From Pseudomonadota bacterium (lineage in GTDB: Bacteria; Pseudomonadota; Gammaproteobacteria; Burkholderiales; Usitatibacteraceae), in contig JAKOWJ010000270.1 of NCBI GenBank assembly GCA_029781595.1, positions 1-42,699 on the forward strand: a stretch of 42,699 bases of DNA, in the 5' to 3' direction. Both the position numbers and the translations under genes were made by a program. The notes under the pieces are model-generated. The model saw only the letters and a list, made by a program, of their open reading frames with translations. It ran no database searches and was not told the DNA's origin. This document shows, one piece after another, positions 25,623-34,076 of the stretch (its first letter is position 1; the number at the start of each line of letters is the position of its first letter).

Positions 25623-26729
25623 ATGAGGATCTACGCCGTCGGCGGATCGGTTCGCGACGAGCTGCTGGGGCGGCCGGTCGAGGACCGGGACTGGGTGGTG
25701 GTGGGGGCGACGCCGGAGCGCATGTTGGCGCTGGGCTACCGTCCCGTCGGCGCGGACTTCCCGGTCTTCCTCCACCCCGAGACGCACGAGGAATACGCGC
25801 TGGCCCGCACCGAGCGCAAGACCGGCCCGGGCTACAGGGGGTTCGCCTTCCACGCCGCGCCCGACGTGACGCTCGAGGAGGACCTTCGCCGGCGCGACCT
25901 CACCATCAACGCGATGGCGCGCGCCGAGGACGGCACGCTGGTCGACCCCTGGGGCGGGGCCGGGGACCTGCGGCGGGGCGTCCTGCGCCACGTGAGCGAG
26001 GCGTTCGCGGAGGACCCGGTGCGGATCCTGCGCGTGGCGCGCTTCGCGGCCCGGTTCGGATTCGAGGTGGCGCCGGAGACGATGGCGCTCATGCGGGCGA
26101 TGGTGGCGGCGGGCGAGGCCGACCACCTGGTGCCCGAGCGCGTGTGGCAGGAGCTCGCCCGCGGCCTGCAGGAGCCGGCACCGGCGCGCATGCTGGCCGT
26201 GCTGCGCGAGTGCGGCGCCCTCGAGCGCGTGCTTCCCGAGGTGGCCCGCGCCGGCGCGGCCGATGGCGGGGCCCTGCTCGACGCGCGCCTGGCCGCGGCC
26301 ACCGGCTTCCCCCTGCCGGTGCGCTACGCCTGCCTCACCGTCGGGCTGCCGGCCGAGGCCGCCGCCGCGCTGGGCGCGCGGATCAACGCGCCCGGCGAGT
26401 GCCGGGACCTGGCCGGGCTGGTGGCGCGCGAGCGCGCCGCCGCGGAGGGCGCCGGGGCGCTCGGCGCGCAGGCCCTCCTGGGATTGCTGGAGCGAACCGA
26501 CGCCTTCCGGCGGCCCGAGCGCCTGGAGCGGCTGGCCGACGTGTGCGAGTGCGACCTTCGCGCACGGGGCCTGGCGCGGCCCGTGCCCCGCGAGCGGTTG
26601 CGGCGCGCGCGGGAGGCCGCGCTGTCCGTGGACGCGGCGGCCGTCGCCCGGGCCCATCCCGGCTCGGTGCCCGCCGCCGTGCACGCGGCCCGGGCCGAGC
26701 GCATCGCCGCGGCCCTCGAGCCGGACTGA
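25623..26729 (+). CDS. cca: CCA tRNA nucleotidyltransferase, HD domain degenerate
   Basis: The product has 368 residues against about 412 in E. coli. It adds or repairs the 3' CCA of tRNA. The class II nucleotidyltransferase head has [10 protein letters not shown] with metal ligands D21 and D23 (EDRDWVVVG), and [11 protein letters not shown] (89-99). The neck and body carry [18 protein letters not shown] and the VPERVW motif. Gammaproteobacterial and many betaproteobacterial enzymes add an HD phosphohydrolase domain. Here the equivalent stretch (about 215-300) is shortened, and the usual THDLGK-type sequence reads LTVGLPAE, so the metal-binding His-Asp pair is gone. It is last in the slt operon and followed by a terminator shared with the convergent phasin gene. 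Confidence 0.92.
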   Translation: MRIYAVGGSVRDELLGRPVEDRDWVVVGATPERMLALGYRPVGADFPVFLHPETHEEYALARTERKTGPGYRGFAFHAAPDVTLEEDLRRRDLTINAMARAEDGTLVDPWGGAGDLRRGVLRHVSEAFAEDPVRILRVARFAARFGFEVAPETMALMRAMVAAGEADHLVPERVWQELARGLQEPAPARMLAVLRECGALERVLPEVARAGAADGGALLDARLAAATGFPLPVRYACLTVGLPAEAAAALGARINAPGECRDLAGLVARERAAAEGAGALGAQALLGLLERTDAFRRPERLERLADVCECDLRARGLARPVPRERLRRAREAALSVDAAAVARAHPGSVPAAVHAARAERIAAALEPD

Positions 26730-26733
26730 GGGC

Positions 26734-26762
26734 GAAAAAAAAGCCCCCGTCTCGCGGGGGCT
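26734..26762 (-). terminator. Rho-independent terminator of the phasin gene
   Basis: AGCCCCCG (26742-26749) and CGGGGGCT (26755-26762) form a perfect stem with a 5-base loop. On the minus strand it is followed by eight T (26741-26734), 39 bases after the phasin stop. Read on the plus strand it also closes the cca transcript but has only a short T run there. Confidence 0.9.
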
Positions 26763-26800
26763 TCGGCTCACTTCGCGCCCCGATGGGGCGCGCGGATCAC

Positions 26801-27361
26801 TTACTTGCGGCGGGCCTTGGCGGCCGGGGCCTTGGTGGCCTTGGCGGCGGACTGCACGGTCGCCACGTTCTGCTCGACGGTCTTCTCGACGGTGTCGTAG
26901 AGCTGCTTGTTGATGGCGGCCAGGTTCGCGTAGGCGCTCTGCGCGGCGGCGATGGCGCTCTTCACGTTGCCGACATAGGCCTCGGAGCCGGCGGGCGCGT
27001 ACTTGAAGGCCTCCTCGAGCGAGGCGGCGGCCGACTTGTTCAGGTCCGCGGCCTGCTTCTCGAACACCTTCTTCACCTCGGCGTTGGTCTCGGCGGCGGT
27101 CTCGTACACCGTGCGCGAGTACGCGTAGGCGCGCTTCATCACGGGCTCGAGGGCGGCGGAGTTCAGGGCGATGACCTCGTGCACGTCCTTGGCGCCGGCG
27201 AGGGCGGAGGCGTGGGCGGCGGCCTGCTCGACGGAGTCGCGGGCGGCGTCGAGGCCGATCTCGGCGAACTTCTCGAGGTTCGCGAGCGAGAGCTGCGCGA
27301 AGTGGGCGAACTGGTTGATGGCGGCTTCGTTGGCGGCGCTGAATTGGTCGACCTTGAACAT
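26801..27361 (-). CDS. phaP: phasin family protein (PHA granule-associated)
   Basis: The product is a 186-residue, Ala-rich, helical protein without a signal peptide. It starts MFKVDQFSAANEAAINQFAHF and ends in a basic tail KATKAPAAKARRK, the usual layout of PhaP-type phasins that coat polyhydroxyalkanoate granules. Amphipathic helices and coiled-coil segments cover about 10-165. An AGGAGA site precedes the ATG. It has its own sigma70 promoter flanked by two PhaR-type operators, and its own terminator, so it is monocistronic. This implies PHA storage; the synthase genes are not in the window. Confidence 0.93.
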   Translation of the reverse strand: MFKVDQFSAANEAAINQFAHFAQLSLANLEKFAEIGLDAARDSVEQAAAHASALAGAKDVHEVIALNSAALEPVMKRAYAYSRTVYETAAETNAEVKKVFEKQAADLNKSAAASLEEAFKYAPAGSEAYVGNVKSAIAAAQSAYANLAAINKQLYDTVEKTVEQNVATVQSAAKATKAPAAKARRK

Positions 27362-27409
27362 GGATGTCTCCTGGACGTTGATGGCTGGGATCCGTCGCGG
27401 CAGCGGTTT

Positions 27410-27491
27410 TGCTGCACTGCACAAATGCGAATTTTAGGCTCCCGCAGAGGGAAGTCAAGGGGTATGGCCAAATATTTTTTGCGCCGCAGCA
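27410..27491 (-). promoter_or_regulatory. phasin promoter with two PhaR-type operators
   Basis: On the minus strand TTGACT (27458-27453) and TAAAAT (27436-27431) are separated by 16 bases, a strong sigma70 promoter for phaP. TGCAGTGCAGCA lies just downstream (27421-27410, minus strand), about at the transcript start. TGCGCCGCAGCA lies upstream of the -35 (27480-27491, plus strand). Both fit TGCRNYGCASMA, the consensus I remember for the PHA-responsive repressor PhaR of Herbaspirillum. Their centres are 70 bases apart, and A/T tracts flank each. Confidence 0.65.
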
Positions 27492-27551
27492 AAAATTGGG
27501 GAAGGCGCGGGAAATCAAGGACTTGGCGATGCCCGCCAACGGGCGGGCAAG

Positions 27552-27574
27552 AAAAAGGGCCCGCGAGCGGGCCC
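27552..27574 (-). terminator. Rho-independent terminator of the TAXI binding-protein gene
   Basis: GGGCCCGC (27557-27564) and GCGGGCCC (27567-27574) are inverted repeats forming a 7-bp stem with a 4-base loop. On the minus strand it is followed by TTTTT (27556-27552), 48 bases after the stop. Confidence 0.8.
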
Positions 27575-27621
27575 TGGGTCTGCGGCGCCGCGCCCCCGGA
27601 AGGGGCGGGCGGCGGCGCTCG

Positions 27622-28593
27622 CTACTGCACCTTGAGCCCGCGCTCCTTGAAGTAGCGCAGCGCTCCCGGGTGGAAGGGGATGGGCGCCCCGCCGGTGAGC
27701 TGGTTGTTCAGGTCCAGGAAGGCCGCGTCCTTGTGCACGCGCACCAGCTCGTCCTTCTTCTCGAAGAGCGTCTTGGTGACCTGGTAGACGAGGTTCTCGT
27801 CGGCCGAGGCGGGCACGACCAGGATGTTCCAGACGTCGATGTTGGAGGTGTCGCGCGTCTCGCCCGGGTAGGCGTTGGCCAGGATCTTGTTCTTCACGTA
27901 GAGCGGGCCGTACTTCTTGCGCATGGCCTCGGCCGCGTCGCCGTGGTCGAGGAGCTTGATCTTCTTGCCCGGGGTGGCCGCGAGGTCCGTGAGGCCGGGC
28001 GTGGGCACGCCGCCGACCCAGGTGAGGGCGTCGACCTTTCCGTCCTTGAGGGCGTTCACGCTCTCGGCGAGCGACAGGCGCTCGCGCTTCATGTCCTTGT
28101 CGGGGTCCAGGCCGAAGGCCTCGATCATGCGCAGCGTCATCACCTCGGTGCCGGAGCCCGGCGAGCCCGTGGCGATGCGGTGGCCCTTGAAGTCCGTGAC
28201 CTTGTCGATGCCGGTGCCCTCGACCGTGACCACCTGCATGCGGTTCGGGTAGAAGACGGCGAGCGCGCGGGCGTCGACCTTCTTGTCCTTGAACTTGCCC
28301 AGGCCGTTGTAGGCGTCCCACGCGACGTCGGCCATCGAGAAGCCGATCTCGGACTTGCCGCCGCCGATGAGCTGCAGGTTGGCGACGGAGCCGCCCGTCA
28401 CCTCGGCCGTGGCCTCCACCCCCGGGACGTACTTCGACAGCACGGCGGCGAGGCCGCCGCCGAGGGGGTAGTACACGCCAGCCGTGCCCCCCGTGCCGAT
28501 CGAGATGCGGGTCTTCTTGTCCTGGGCGGCGGCCGTGGTGGCCAGGCCGAAGACGGCCACGGTGGCCGCCAGCGCTGCGATGAGTCTCTTCAT
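27622..28593 (-). CDS. TAXI family TRAP transporter substrate-binding protein
   Basis: The product has 323 residues with a signal peptide (MKRLIAALAATVAVFGLATTAAA, cleavage near 23). The mature N-terminus RISIGTGGTAGVYYPLGGGLAAVLSKY is the TAXI signature, and TGSPGSGTEVMTLRMIEAFGL is the second conserved block. TAXI proteins bind carboxylates or amino acids such as glutamate and pass them to a fused TRAP membrane protein. No TRAP membrane subunit lies in this window, so it is an orphan here. The start has a GGAG-rich leader. It ends in a Rho-independent terminator. Confidence 0.92.
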   Translation of the reverse strand: MKRLIAALAATVAVFGLATTAAAQDKKTRISIGTGGTAGVYYPLGGGLAAVLSKYVPGVEATAEVTGGSVANLQLIGGGKSEIGFSMADVAWDAYNGLGKFKDKKVDARALAVFYPNRMQVVTVEGTGIDKVTDFKGHRIATGSPGSGTEVMTLRMIEAFGLDPDKDMKRERLSLAESVNALKDGKVDALTWVGGVPTPGLTDLAATPGKKIKLLDHGDAAEAMRKKYGPLYVKNKILANAYPGETRDTSNIDVWNILVVPASADENLVYQVTKTLFEKKDELVRVHKDAAFLDLNNQLTGGAPIPFHPGALRYFKERGLKVQ

Positions 28594-28815
28594 GTCTGCT
28601 CTCTCCTCTCCGGGTGGGCGGGATTGCCCGCCGTTGGTCCGTCGCCCGGGGCCGAAGCGCACCGGTCGAGCGTGGCCACGGCCTGCCGGCCGCCGCCGTC
28701 TGCGTGGGCACGCGCGTGGCGCGCCGCGGCCTGCCCGCGGAACCGGGAGCCCACGACGGCGGGGCCACCAGGGGCCTCCGGCGTCGTCGACGCCCGGTGC
28801 GTTCCGCGACGGGCC

Positions 28816-28821
28816 ATTCTA
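28816..28821 (-). promoter_or_regulatory. putative -10 box for the TAXI binding protein
   Basis: TAGAAT on the minus strand overlaps the end of the midA gene. It would give a leader of about 215 bases (28594-28810). That leader has no ORF I can support and no riboswitch I recognise. Confidence 0.35.
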
Positions 28822-30018
28822 TCCAAACTCCTCCTCTTCCTCTCCCAGGCCGAGCGAGAGCGGGCGGGCCGACTGGAACCCCAGGAGCGGCGAGGCGACC
28901 CCGCGGCCGATGCCCAGCACCTTGAAGAGCTCGCCCATCTCCGAGGGGTTGATGAGGCGGTGCACGGCGCTGGTCGCCTTCAGGCGCGAGAGGGTCATGC
29001 CGGGGTCGCCCTCCGACACGAGCACCGCCAGGCCGCACGAGATGAGGAAGTGCGCCTGCGTCGTGTAGCCCATCACCTCCGCCCCGCCCGACAGGGCCGC
29101 GCGCGCCATGGCCGTGAAGTCCACGTGCGCCGTGATGTCCTGCAGCCCGGGCAGGAAGAACGGGTCCGAGTGGTAGCGGTGCCGGTAGTGGCAGCGCAGC
29201 GTGCCCATGGCGCGCTGCGGGTGGTAGTACTCGGCGCCGGAGAAGCCGTAGTCGATGAAGAGCGCGAGCCCGTTGCCCAGCGCGGCGGACACGGAGCGCA
29301 CCAGGCCCTCGGCCGCGAGGTTCACCTCGGTGAGGTATTCGTAGTCGCCCGGCGGCAGCACGCGCGCGGCCCGGCGCTTGAGGTCCCCGTCGGGCATCGG
29401 CTGGTCGTCCCAGGCGAAGCCCGCCTCGGTGAGGACGACGCCGCGCTCGAGGACCTCGCCGCCGGCGCGGTGCACGAGCGCGAAGGGCAGCACGTCCAGC
29501 ACCTCGTTGGCGATCACGACGCCGTCGATACGCTCCGGCAGGGCGTCGATCCACTCGAACCGGTCGAGGTCGTCCGGGAGGCGCTCGGCCAGCCGCCGGC
29601 GCTGGCGCTCGCGAAGCTCCGGGCTCACCTCGAGCAGCCGGTAGCGCGCGGGCGCGGCGCGCTGCGCCTTGAGCTCCTCGAAGAGGTCGGCCGCGAGGAT
29701 CCCCGTGCCCGGACCGAGCTCGAGCACGTCCCCGCCCGTGCGGTCGAGAACCTGCCGCACCTGCATCGCGAGGCAGCGCGCGAACATCGACGAGACCTCG
29801 GGCGCGGTGATGAAGTCGCCGTCCTGCCCGATCTTGTGCGCGCCGGCGGCGTAGTAGCCGAACCCCGGCGCGTACAGCGCGAGCTCCATGAAGCGCGAGA
29901 AGGGGATCCACCCGCCGGCCTCGCCGATCTCGTTGGCGATGCGCTCGGCCAGCTCGTGGGAATGCGAGGCCGCCTCGGGCGGCGGCGGCGGCAGCGAGAA
30001 CTCGGCAGGGGGCGTCAT
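28819..30018 (-). CDS. SAM-dependent methyltransferase, MidA/NDUFAF7 family
   Basis: The product has 399 residues. The N-terminus has GWIPFSRFMELALYAPGFGYYAAG, the family hallmark, followed by DFITAPEVSSMFARCLA. Motif I is DVLELGPGTGILAADLFEEL (about 104-123) and VVIANEVLDVLPFALV holds the family-specific segment. The eukaryotic relative NDUFAF7 dimethylates an arginine of complex I subunit NDUFS2. Bacterial targets are less clear. It diverges from the pteridine reductase gene across a 104-base gap. Confidence 0.92.
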   Translation of the reverse strand: MTPPAEFSLPPPPPEAASHSHELAERIANEIGEAGGWIPFSRFMELALYAPGFGYYAAGAHKIGQDGDFITAPEVSSMFARCLAMQVRQVLDRTGGDVLELGPGTGILAADLFEELKAQRAAPARYRLLEVSPELRERQRRRLAERLPDDLDRFEWIDALPERIDGVVIANEVLDVLPFALVHRAGGEVLERGVVLTEAGFAWDDQPMPDGDLKRRAARVLPPGDYEYLTEVNLAAEGLVRSVSAALGNGLALFIDYGFSGAEYYHPQRAMGTLRCHYRHRYHSDPFFLPGLQDITAHVDFTAMARAALSGGAEVMGYTTQAHFLISCGLAVLVSEGDPGMTLSRLKATSAVHRLINPSEMGELFKVLGIGRGVASPLLGFQSARPLSLGLGEEEEEFG

Positions 30019-30122
30019 CGTGGGCGGCGCCGTCGGGAAGGGGCGGGCAATTTCGCTACACTTTCGCCTTCTGTCGCGGCCCTTCCGGGCGCCGGGCGAT
30101 CGATTCGGGGGACTATAGCACC

Positions 30123-30863
30123 ATGAGCCAGCCTGCGGTTCTCGTCACGGGCGCCGCGCGCCGCGTGGGCGCGGCCATCGCGCGGGCGCTGCACGCGGCC
30201 GGCGCCGACGTGGCGCTGCACTGCCACCGCTCGGTCGCCGAGGCCGGGCGGCTCGCGGCGGCGCTGGAGGCGGGGCGCCCCGGTTCCGCGGCCGTGGTGC
30301 AGGGCGACCTCCTGGACGATGGCGACCTGCGGCGGATCGTCTCCGAGTCGGCCGCGCGCTTCGGCCGGCTCGACGCGCTCGTGAACAACGCCTCGTCGTT
30401 CCACCCGACGCCGCTGGGCTCGCTCACGCCCGCGGCCTGGGACAATCTCGCGGGCACGAACCTGCGCGCCCCCCTCTTCCTCGCCCAGGCGGCCGCGCCG
30501 CACCTGCGCGCCGCGCGCGGGTCGATCGTGAACATCGTCGACATCCACGCCGAGCGCCCGCTGGCCGGGTTCCTGGCCTATTCCGTCGCCAAGAGCGGCC
30601 TCGCGGGCCTCACGCGCGCCCTCGCCCTGGAACTCGCGCCCGAGGTGCGCGTGAACGGCGTGTCGCCCGGGGCCATCCTGTGGCCGGAGGACGGGGAAGC
30701 CTTCCCGGCGGCCGAGCGCGACCGCATCACGGCCCAGACGCCCCTGGCGCGGACCGGGTCGCCGGCGGACATCGCCGGCGCGGTAAAATACCTGGTCTTC
30801 GACGCGCCCTTCGTCACCGGCCAGGTCCTGGCGGTGGATGGCGGGCGATCGATCGCCCTCTAG
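30123..30863 (+). CDS. folM: pteridine reductase (FolM-like SDR)
   Basis: The product has 246 residues. It is a short-chain dehydrogenase with VLVTGAARRVGAAIARALHAAG (TGxxxRxG, where the Arg favours NADPH), NNAS (about 90-93), and the YxxxK pair in AYSVAKSGLAGL. The TGAARRVG arginine and DALVNNASSFHPTPLG are typical of pteridine reductases that make tetrahydropterins or tetrahydrofolate. It starts a plus-strand run with ttcA 18 bases downstream. Confidence 0.85.
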   Translation: MSQPAVLVTGAARRVGAAIARALHAAGADVALHCHRSVAEAGRLAAALEAGRPGSAAVVQGDLLDDGDLRRIVSESAARFGRLDALVNNASSFHPTPLGSLTPAAWDNLAGTNLRAPLFLAQAAAPHLRAARGSIVNIVDIHAERPLAGFLAYSVAKSGLAGLTRALALELAPEVRVNGVSPGAILWPEDGEAFPAAERDRITAQTPLARTGSPADIAGAVKYLVFDAPFVTGQVLAVDGGRSIAL

Positions 30864-30881
30864 ACCAGGACCCGCCCCCCA

Positions 30882-31787
30882 ATGACCGCCGCCGCCGCGC
30901 GCGACCCGCGCAAGGCCGATTTCGAGGCCGCCAAGCGCCGCAAGCGCATCCGCCGCCTCGTGGGGGAGGCCATCGCCGACTTCTCGATGATCGAGGCCGG
31001 CGACCGGGTGATGGTGTGCGTCTCCGGCGGCAAGGACAGCTACGCCCTCCTGGACGTGCTGGTGCACCTGCGCGACTGCGCCCCGGTGCCCTTCGAGGTC
31101 GTGGCGGTGAACCTCGACCAGCGCCACCCGGGCTTCCCCGCGCACGTGCTGCCGGAGTACCTCGCCTCGCGGGGCATCCCCCACCGCATCGAGGTGCAGG
31201 ACACGCACTCGGTGGTCAAGCGCGTGATTCCCGAGGGCAAGACCATGTGCAGCCTGTGCTCGCGGCTGCGGCGCGGCGTGCTCTACCGGGTCGCCAAGGA
31301 GATCGGGGCCACCCGGATCGCGCTGGGGCACCACCGCGACGACATCCTCGAGACCTTCTTCCTGAACCTCTTCCACAACGGCAAGATCAAGGCCATGTCG
31401 CCCAAGCTCGTCTCCGACGACGGCCGGCACGTGGTGATCCGCCCGCTGGCCTACGTCGAGGAGAAGGACCTCGCCGCCTACGCCGCGGACCGCGCCTTCC
31501 CCATCATCCCCTGCGACCTGTGCGGCTCGCAGGAGAACCTGCAGAGGAAGCACGTGAAGGCGATGCTGCGCGAGTGGGAGCGCCGGCACCCCGGGCGCGT
31601 GATCTCCATCTTCAGCGCGCTCACGCGCGTCACGCCCTCGCACCTCATGGACCGCAAGCTCTTCGATTTCGCGGGCCTGGTCGCCGACGGCCTTCCCCAC
31701 CCCGACGGCGACACCGCCCTCGACCCGCAGGAGCTGCCGGACGTGACCCAGGGCACGCTCGTGCGCTTCTCGCCCGGGCGAGGTTGA
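30882..31787 (+). CDS. ttcA: tRNA 2-thiocytidine(32) synthetase TtcA
   Basis: The product has 301 residues. It thiolates C32 of certain tRNAs using ATP and a [4Fe-4S] cluster. The PP-loop is [11 protein letters not shown] (SGGKDS 48-53). The cluster ligands are C123/C126 in [12 protein letters not shown] and C211 (and C214) in [33 protein letters not shown] is the family-specific block. It follows folM by 18 bases. Confidence 0.96.
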   Translation: MTAAAARDPRKADFEAAKRRKRIRRLVGEAIADFSMIEAGDRVMVCVSGGKDSYALLDVLVHLRDCAPVPFEVVAVNLDQRHPGFPAHVLPEYLASRGIPHRIEVQDTHSVVKRVIPEGKTMCSLCSRLRRGVLYRVAKEIGATRIALGHHRDDILETFFLNLFHNGKIKAMSPKLVSDDGRHVVIRPLAYVEEKDLAAYAADRAFPIIPCDLCGSQENLQRKHVKAMLREWERRHPGRVISIFSALTRVTPSHLMDRKLFDFAGLVADGLPHPDGDTALDPQELPDVTQGTLVRFSPGRG

Positions 31788-31815
31788 CGCCCGGACAGGC
31801 TCCACCGACTCCACC

Positions 31816-31824
31816 TGCTACGAT
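31816..31824 (+). promoter_or_regulatory. extended -10 upstream of the glyoxylate aminotransferase
   Basis: TGC-TACGAT lies about 50 bases before the ATG at 31874, after the ttcA stop, suggesting that the aminotransferase also has its own promoter. Confidence 0.35.
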
Positions 31825-31873
31825 TCCCCCACGGGGCGCGAAACGACGACGCCCCGGACACAAGGACGACGAA

Positions 31874-33127
31874 ATGACGCTCAAGCACCTGGCTCCCACG
31901 AAGAAGATCCACTCGTTCCACCCCCCGCAGCGCACCCTGCTCGGCCCCGGCCCCTCGGAGATCAACCCGCGCGTCATGGCGGCGATGAGCCTGCCGGCCA
32001 TCGGCTACCTCGACCCGGTGTTCGTCGAGATGATGGAGGAGCTCAAGAGCCTGCTGCGCTACGCCTACCAGACGAAGAACGCCCTCACCTTCCCGGTCTC
32101 CGGCCCCGGCTCCGTGGGGATGGAGTACTGCTTCGTGAACATGGTCGCCCCGGGCGACAAGGTCGTCGTCTGCCGCAACGGCGTCTTCGGCGGACGCATG
32201 ATCGAGAACGTCGAGCGCTGCGGCGGCACGCCCGTCATCGTCGAGGACGCCTGGGGCGAGCCCTGCGACCCCAACAAGCTCGAGGACGCGCTGAAGAAGA
32301 ACCCGGACGCGCGCGTGGTCGCCTTCGTGCACGCGGAGACCTCCACGGGCGTGCAGTCGGACGCGAAGTCGCTGGTGTCGGTCGCCCACAGGCACGGCGC
32401 CCTCACGATCGTGGACGCCGTCACCTCCCTCGCGGGCTGCCCGGTGATGGTGGACGACTGGGACATCGACGCCATCTACTCGGCGAGCCAGAAGTGCCTG
32501 TCGTGCACGCCGGGCCTGTCGCCCGTGTCGTTCAACGACCGCGTGGTGGACCACGTGAAGGCGCGCAAGGACAAGATCCACAGCTGGTTCATGGACATGA
32601 ACCTGCTGCTCGGCTACTGGGGCGCCACCACGCGCACCTACCACCACACGGCGCCCACCAACAGCCTGTACGCGCTGCACGAGGCGCTGCTGCTCGTCAA
32701 GGAGGAGGGCCTGGAGAACTGCTGGGCGCGCCACCAGCGCAACCACGTCGCCCTGAAGGCCGGCCTGGAGGCCATGGGCCTGCAGTACCTGGTCAAGGAG
32801 GGGGCGCGGCTGCCGCAGATGAACGCCGTGCACATCCCCGAGGCCATCCGCGACCGCGAGGCCGAGGTGCGCAAGACCCTGCTCAACGAGTTCAACCTCG
32901 AGATCGGCGCCGGCCTCGGGCCGCTCGCGGGCAAGATCTGGCGCGTGGGCATCATGGGCTACTCGTGCAAGCCCGAGAACGTGATGCTGTGCCTGTCCGC
33001 CCTGGGCTCGGTGCTCTCCGACATGGGGCTGCCCATCCAGGTGGGCGAGGCGGAAGCCGCGGCGCACTCGGCCTACGCGCAGATCCACGCGCAGGAGGCG
33101 CGGCGCAAGGTGGCGGCCATCAAGTAG
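31874..33127 (+). CDS. alanine/serine-glyoxylate aminotransferase (class V)
   Basis: The product has 417 residues and is PLP-dependent with fold type I. It starts with RTLLGPGPSEINPRVMAAM (20-38). HAETSTGVQSD at 153-163 and DAVTSLAG at 181-188 contact the cofactor; K207 in SASQKCLSC is the PLP lysine. It transfers an amino group from alanine or serine to glyoxylate to give glycine. Glyoxylate may come from glycolate or purine breakdown. A terminator follows. The exact donor (alanine or serine) is not certain. Its link to the oxalate cluster 16 kb away is metabolic only. Confidence 0.92.
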   Translation: MTLKHLAPTKKIHSFHPPQRTLLGPGPSEINPRVMAAMSLPAIGYLDPVFVEMMEELKSLLRYAYQTKNALTFPVSGPGSVGMEYCFVNMVAPGDKVVVCRNGVFGGRMIENVERCGGTPVIVEDAWGEPCDPNKLEDALKKNPDARVVAFVHAETSTGVQSDAKSLVSVAHRHGALTIVDAVTSLAGCPVMVDDWDIDAIYSASQKCLSCTPGLSPVSFNDRVVDHVKARKDKIHSWFMDMNLLLGYWGATTRTYHHTAPTNSLYALHEALLLVKEEGLENCWARHQRNHVALKAGLEAMGLQYLVKEGARLPQMNAVHIPEAIRDREAEVRKTLLNEFNLEIGAGLGPLAGKIWRVGIMGYSCKPENVMLCLSALGSVLSDMGLPIQVGEAEAAAHSAYAQIHAQEARRKVAAIK

Positions 33128-33151
33128 GCCGCCCCGGGGCGCAGGAACGCG

Positions 33152-33175
33152 AAGGGCGCCTCGCGGCGCCCTTTT
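33152..33175 (+). terminator. Rho-independent terminator after the glyoxylate aminotransferase
   Basis: GGGCGCC (33154-33160) and GGCGCCC (33165-33171) form a stem with a TCGC loop, extended by two A-T pairs and followed by TTTT. It is 25 bases downstream of the stop. Confidence 0.85.
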
Positions 33176-33197
33176 CGCTTCCGGCCCGCGCGGGGGG

Positions 33198-34076
33198 CTA
33201 GCGCTTGCCCAGCGTCTGGCGGAATCGCGCCTCGACCTGCGGCTGGCGGGCGTATTTCTCCAGGTCGACCGGCACCACCTTCTCGAGCTCGGCCAGGCGG
33301 TCGGTGGGCGAGGGGTGCGTCGAGAAGGTGATGGAGGCGGCCGACTCCTCCGGCTTCACCTGCGCGAGCATGGTGAGCACGGCCACGAGCCCGTACGGGT
33401 CGTAGCCCGCGCGCGTGGCGAGCACGACGCCCATGCGGTCCGCCTCGTATTCCATGCTCCTGTCGAGCGGACGCAGGAACAGACCGTCCTTCACGAGGTC
33501 GACGCCCGCGTTGGCGAGCTGCGACTTCAGCCCCAGCACGTCGCCGCCGCTGCGGCCGATGCGGTCGGCCGCGTAGGCCTTGGCCCCGGTGGCCGCGGCG
33601 CTCCAGCCCGCGTCGGACTGGATGGCCGAGAGCTGGTGCTTCTTCACCACGTGGGCGATCTCGTGGGCGAGCACGCCCGCGAGCTCCGACTCGCTCGCCA
33701 GGCGCTTCACCAGGCCCGAGGAGACCATCACGGTGCCGCCCGGCATGGCGAAGGCGTTGATGGTCTCGGTGTCGATGACGCCGAAGGTCCACGGCAGGTC
33801 CGGGCGCTCGGACTGCAGCGCGATCCAGCGGCCGACGCGGTTCACGTAGCGCTGCAGGCGGTCGTCGGGATAGAGGTGCGCGGCACCGAGGAAGCCGGCC
33901 GTGATGCCCTCGCCGAGCTGCACTTCCTCCTGCGTCGTGTACTCCTTGGTGGCCTCCTGCACCTGCTGGCCGACCTCCACCGCCTTCTTGCCGAGATCGA
34001 GCATGCGCCCGAAGTCGAGCTGGGCATGGGCCGGCAAGGCCATCGCCAGGGCGAGCGCCACGACGGGAATCCTCAC
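33198..34076 (-). CDS. periplasmic M48 family zinc metalloprotease
   Basis: The product has 292 residues. A signal peptide VRIPVVALALAMALPAHA (cleavage near residue 18) is followed by a BepA/LoiP-like M48 domain. The zinc site is H138-E139-x-x-H142 in LAHEIAHVVKKH, with the third ligand E211 in MEYEADRMG. FSTHPSPTDRLAELEK near the C-terminus is the conserved substrate-cleft motif. There are no TPR repeats, so it is closer to LoiP (YggG) than BepA. Such enzymes degrade misfolded envelope proteins. The GTG start overlaps the SH3 gene stop (GTGA), indicating a coupled pair. Confidence 0.9.
   Translation of the reverse strand: MRIPVVALALAMALPAHAQLDFGRMLDLGKKAVEVGQQVQEATKEYTTQEEVQLGEGITAGFLGAAHLYPDDRLQRYVNRVGRWIALQSERPDLPWTFGVIDTETINAFAMPGGTVMVSSGLVKRLASESELAGVLAHEIAHVVKKHQLSAIQSDAGWSAAATGAKAYAADRIGRSGGDVLGLKSQLANAGVDLVKDGLFLRPLDRSMEYEADRMGVVLATRAGYDPYGLVAVLTMLAQVKPEESAASITFSTHPSPTDRLAELEKVVPVDLEKYARQPQVEARFRQTLGKR

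Noticed and set aside
30114-30119. TATAGC as the -10 box of the pteridine reductase gene
   Set aside because: It is only three bases from the ATG, so a transcript started from it would begin inside the gene.
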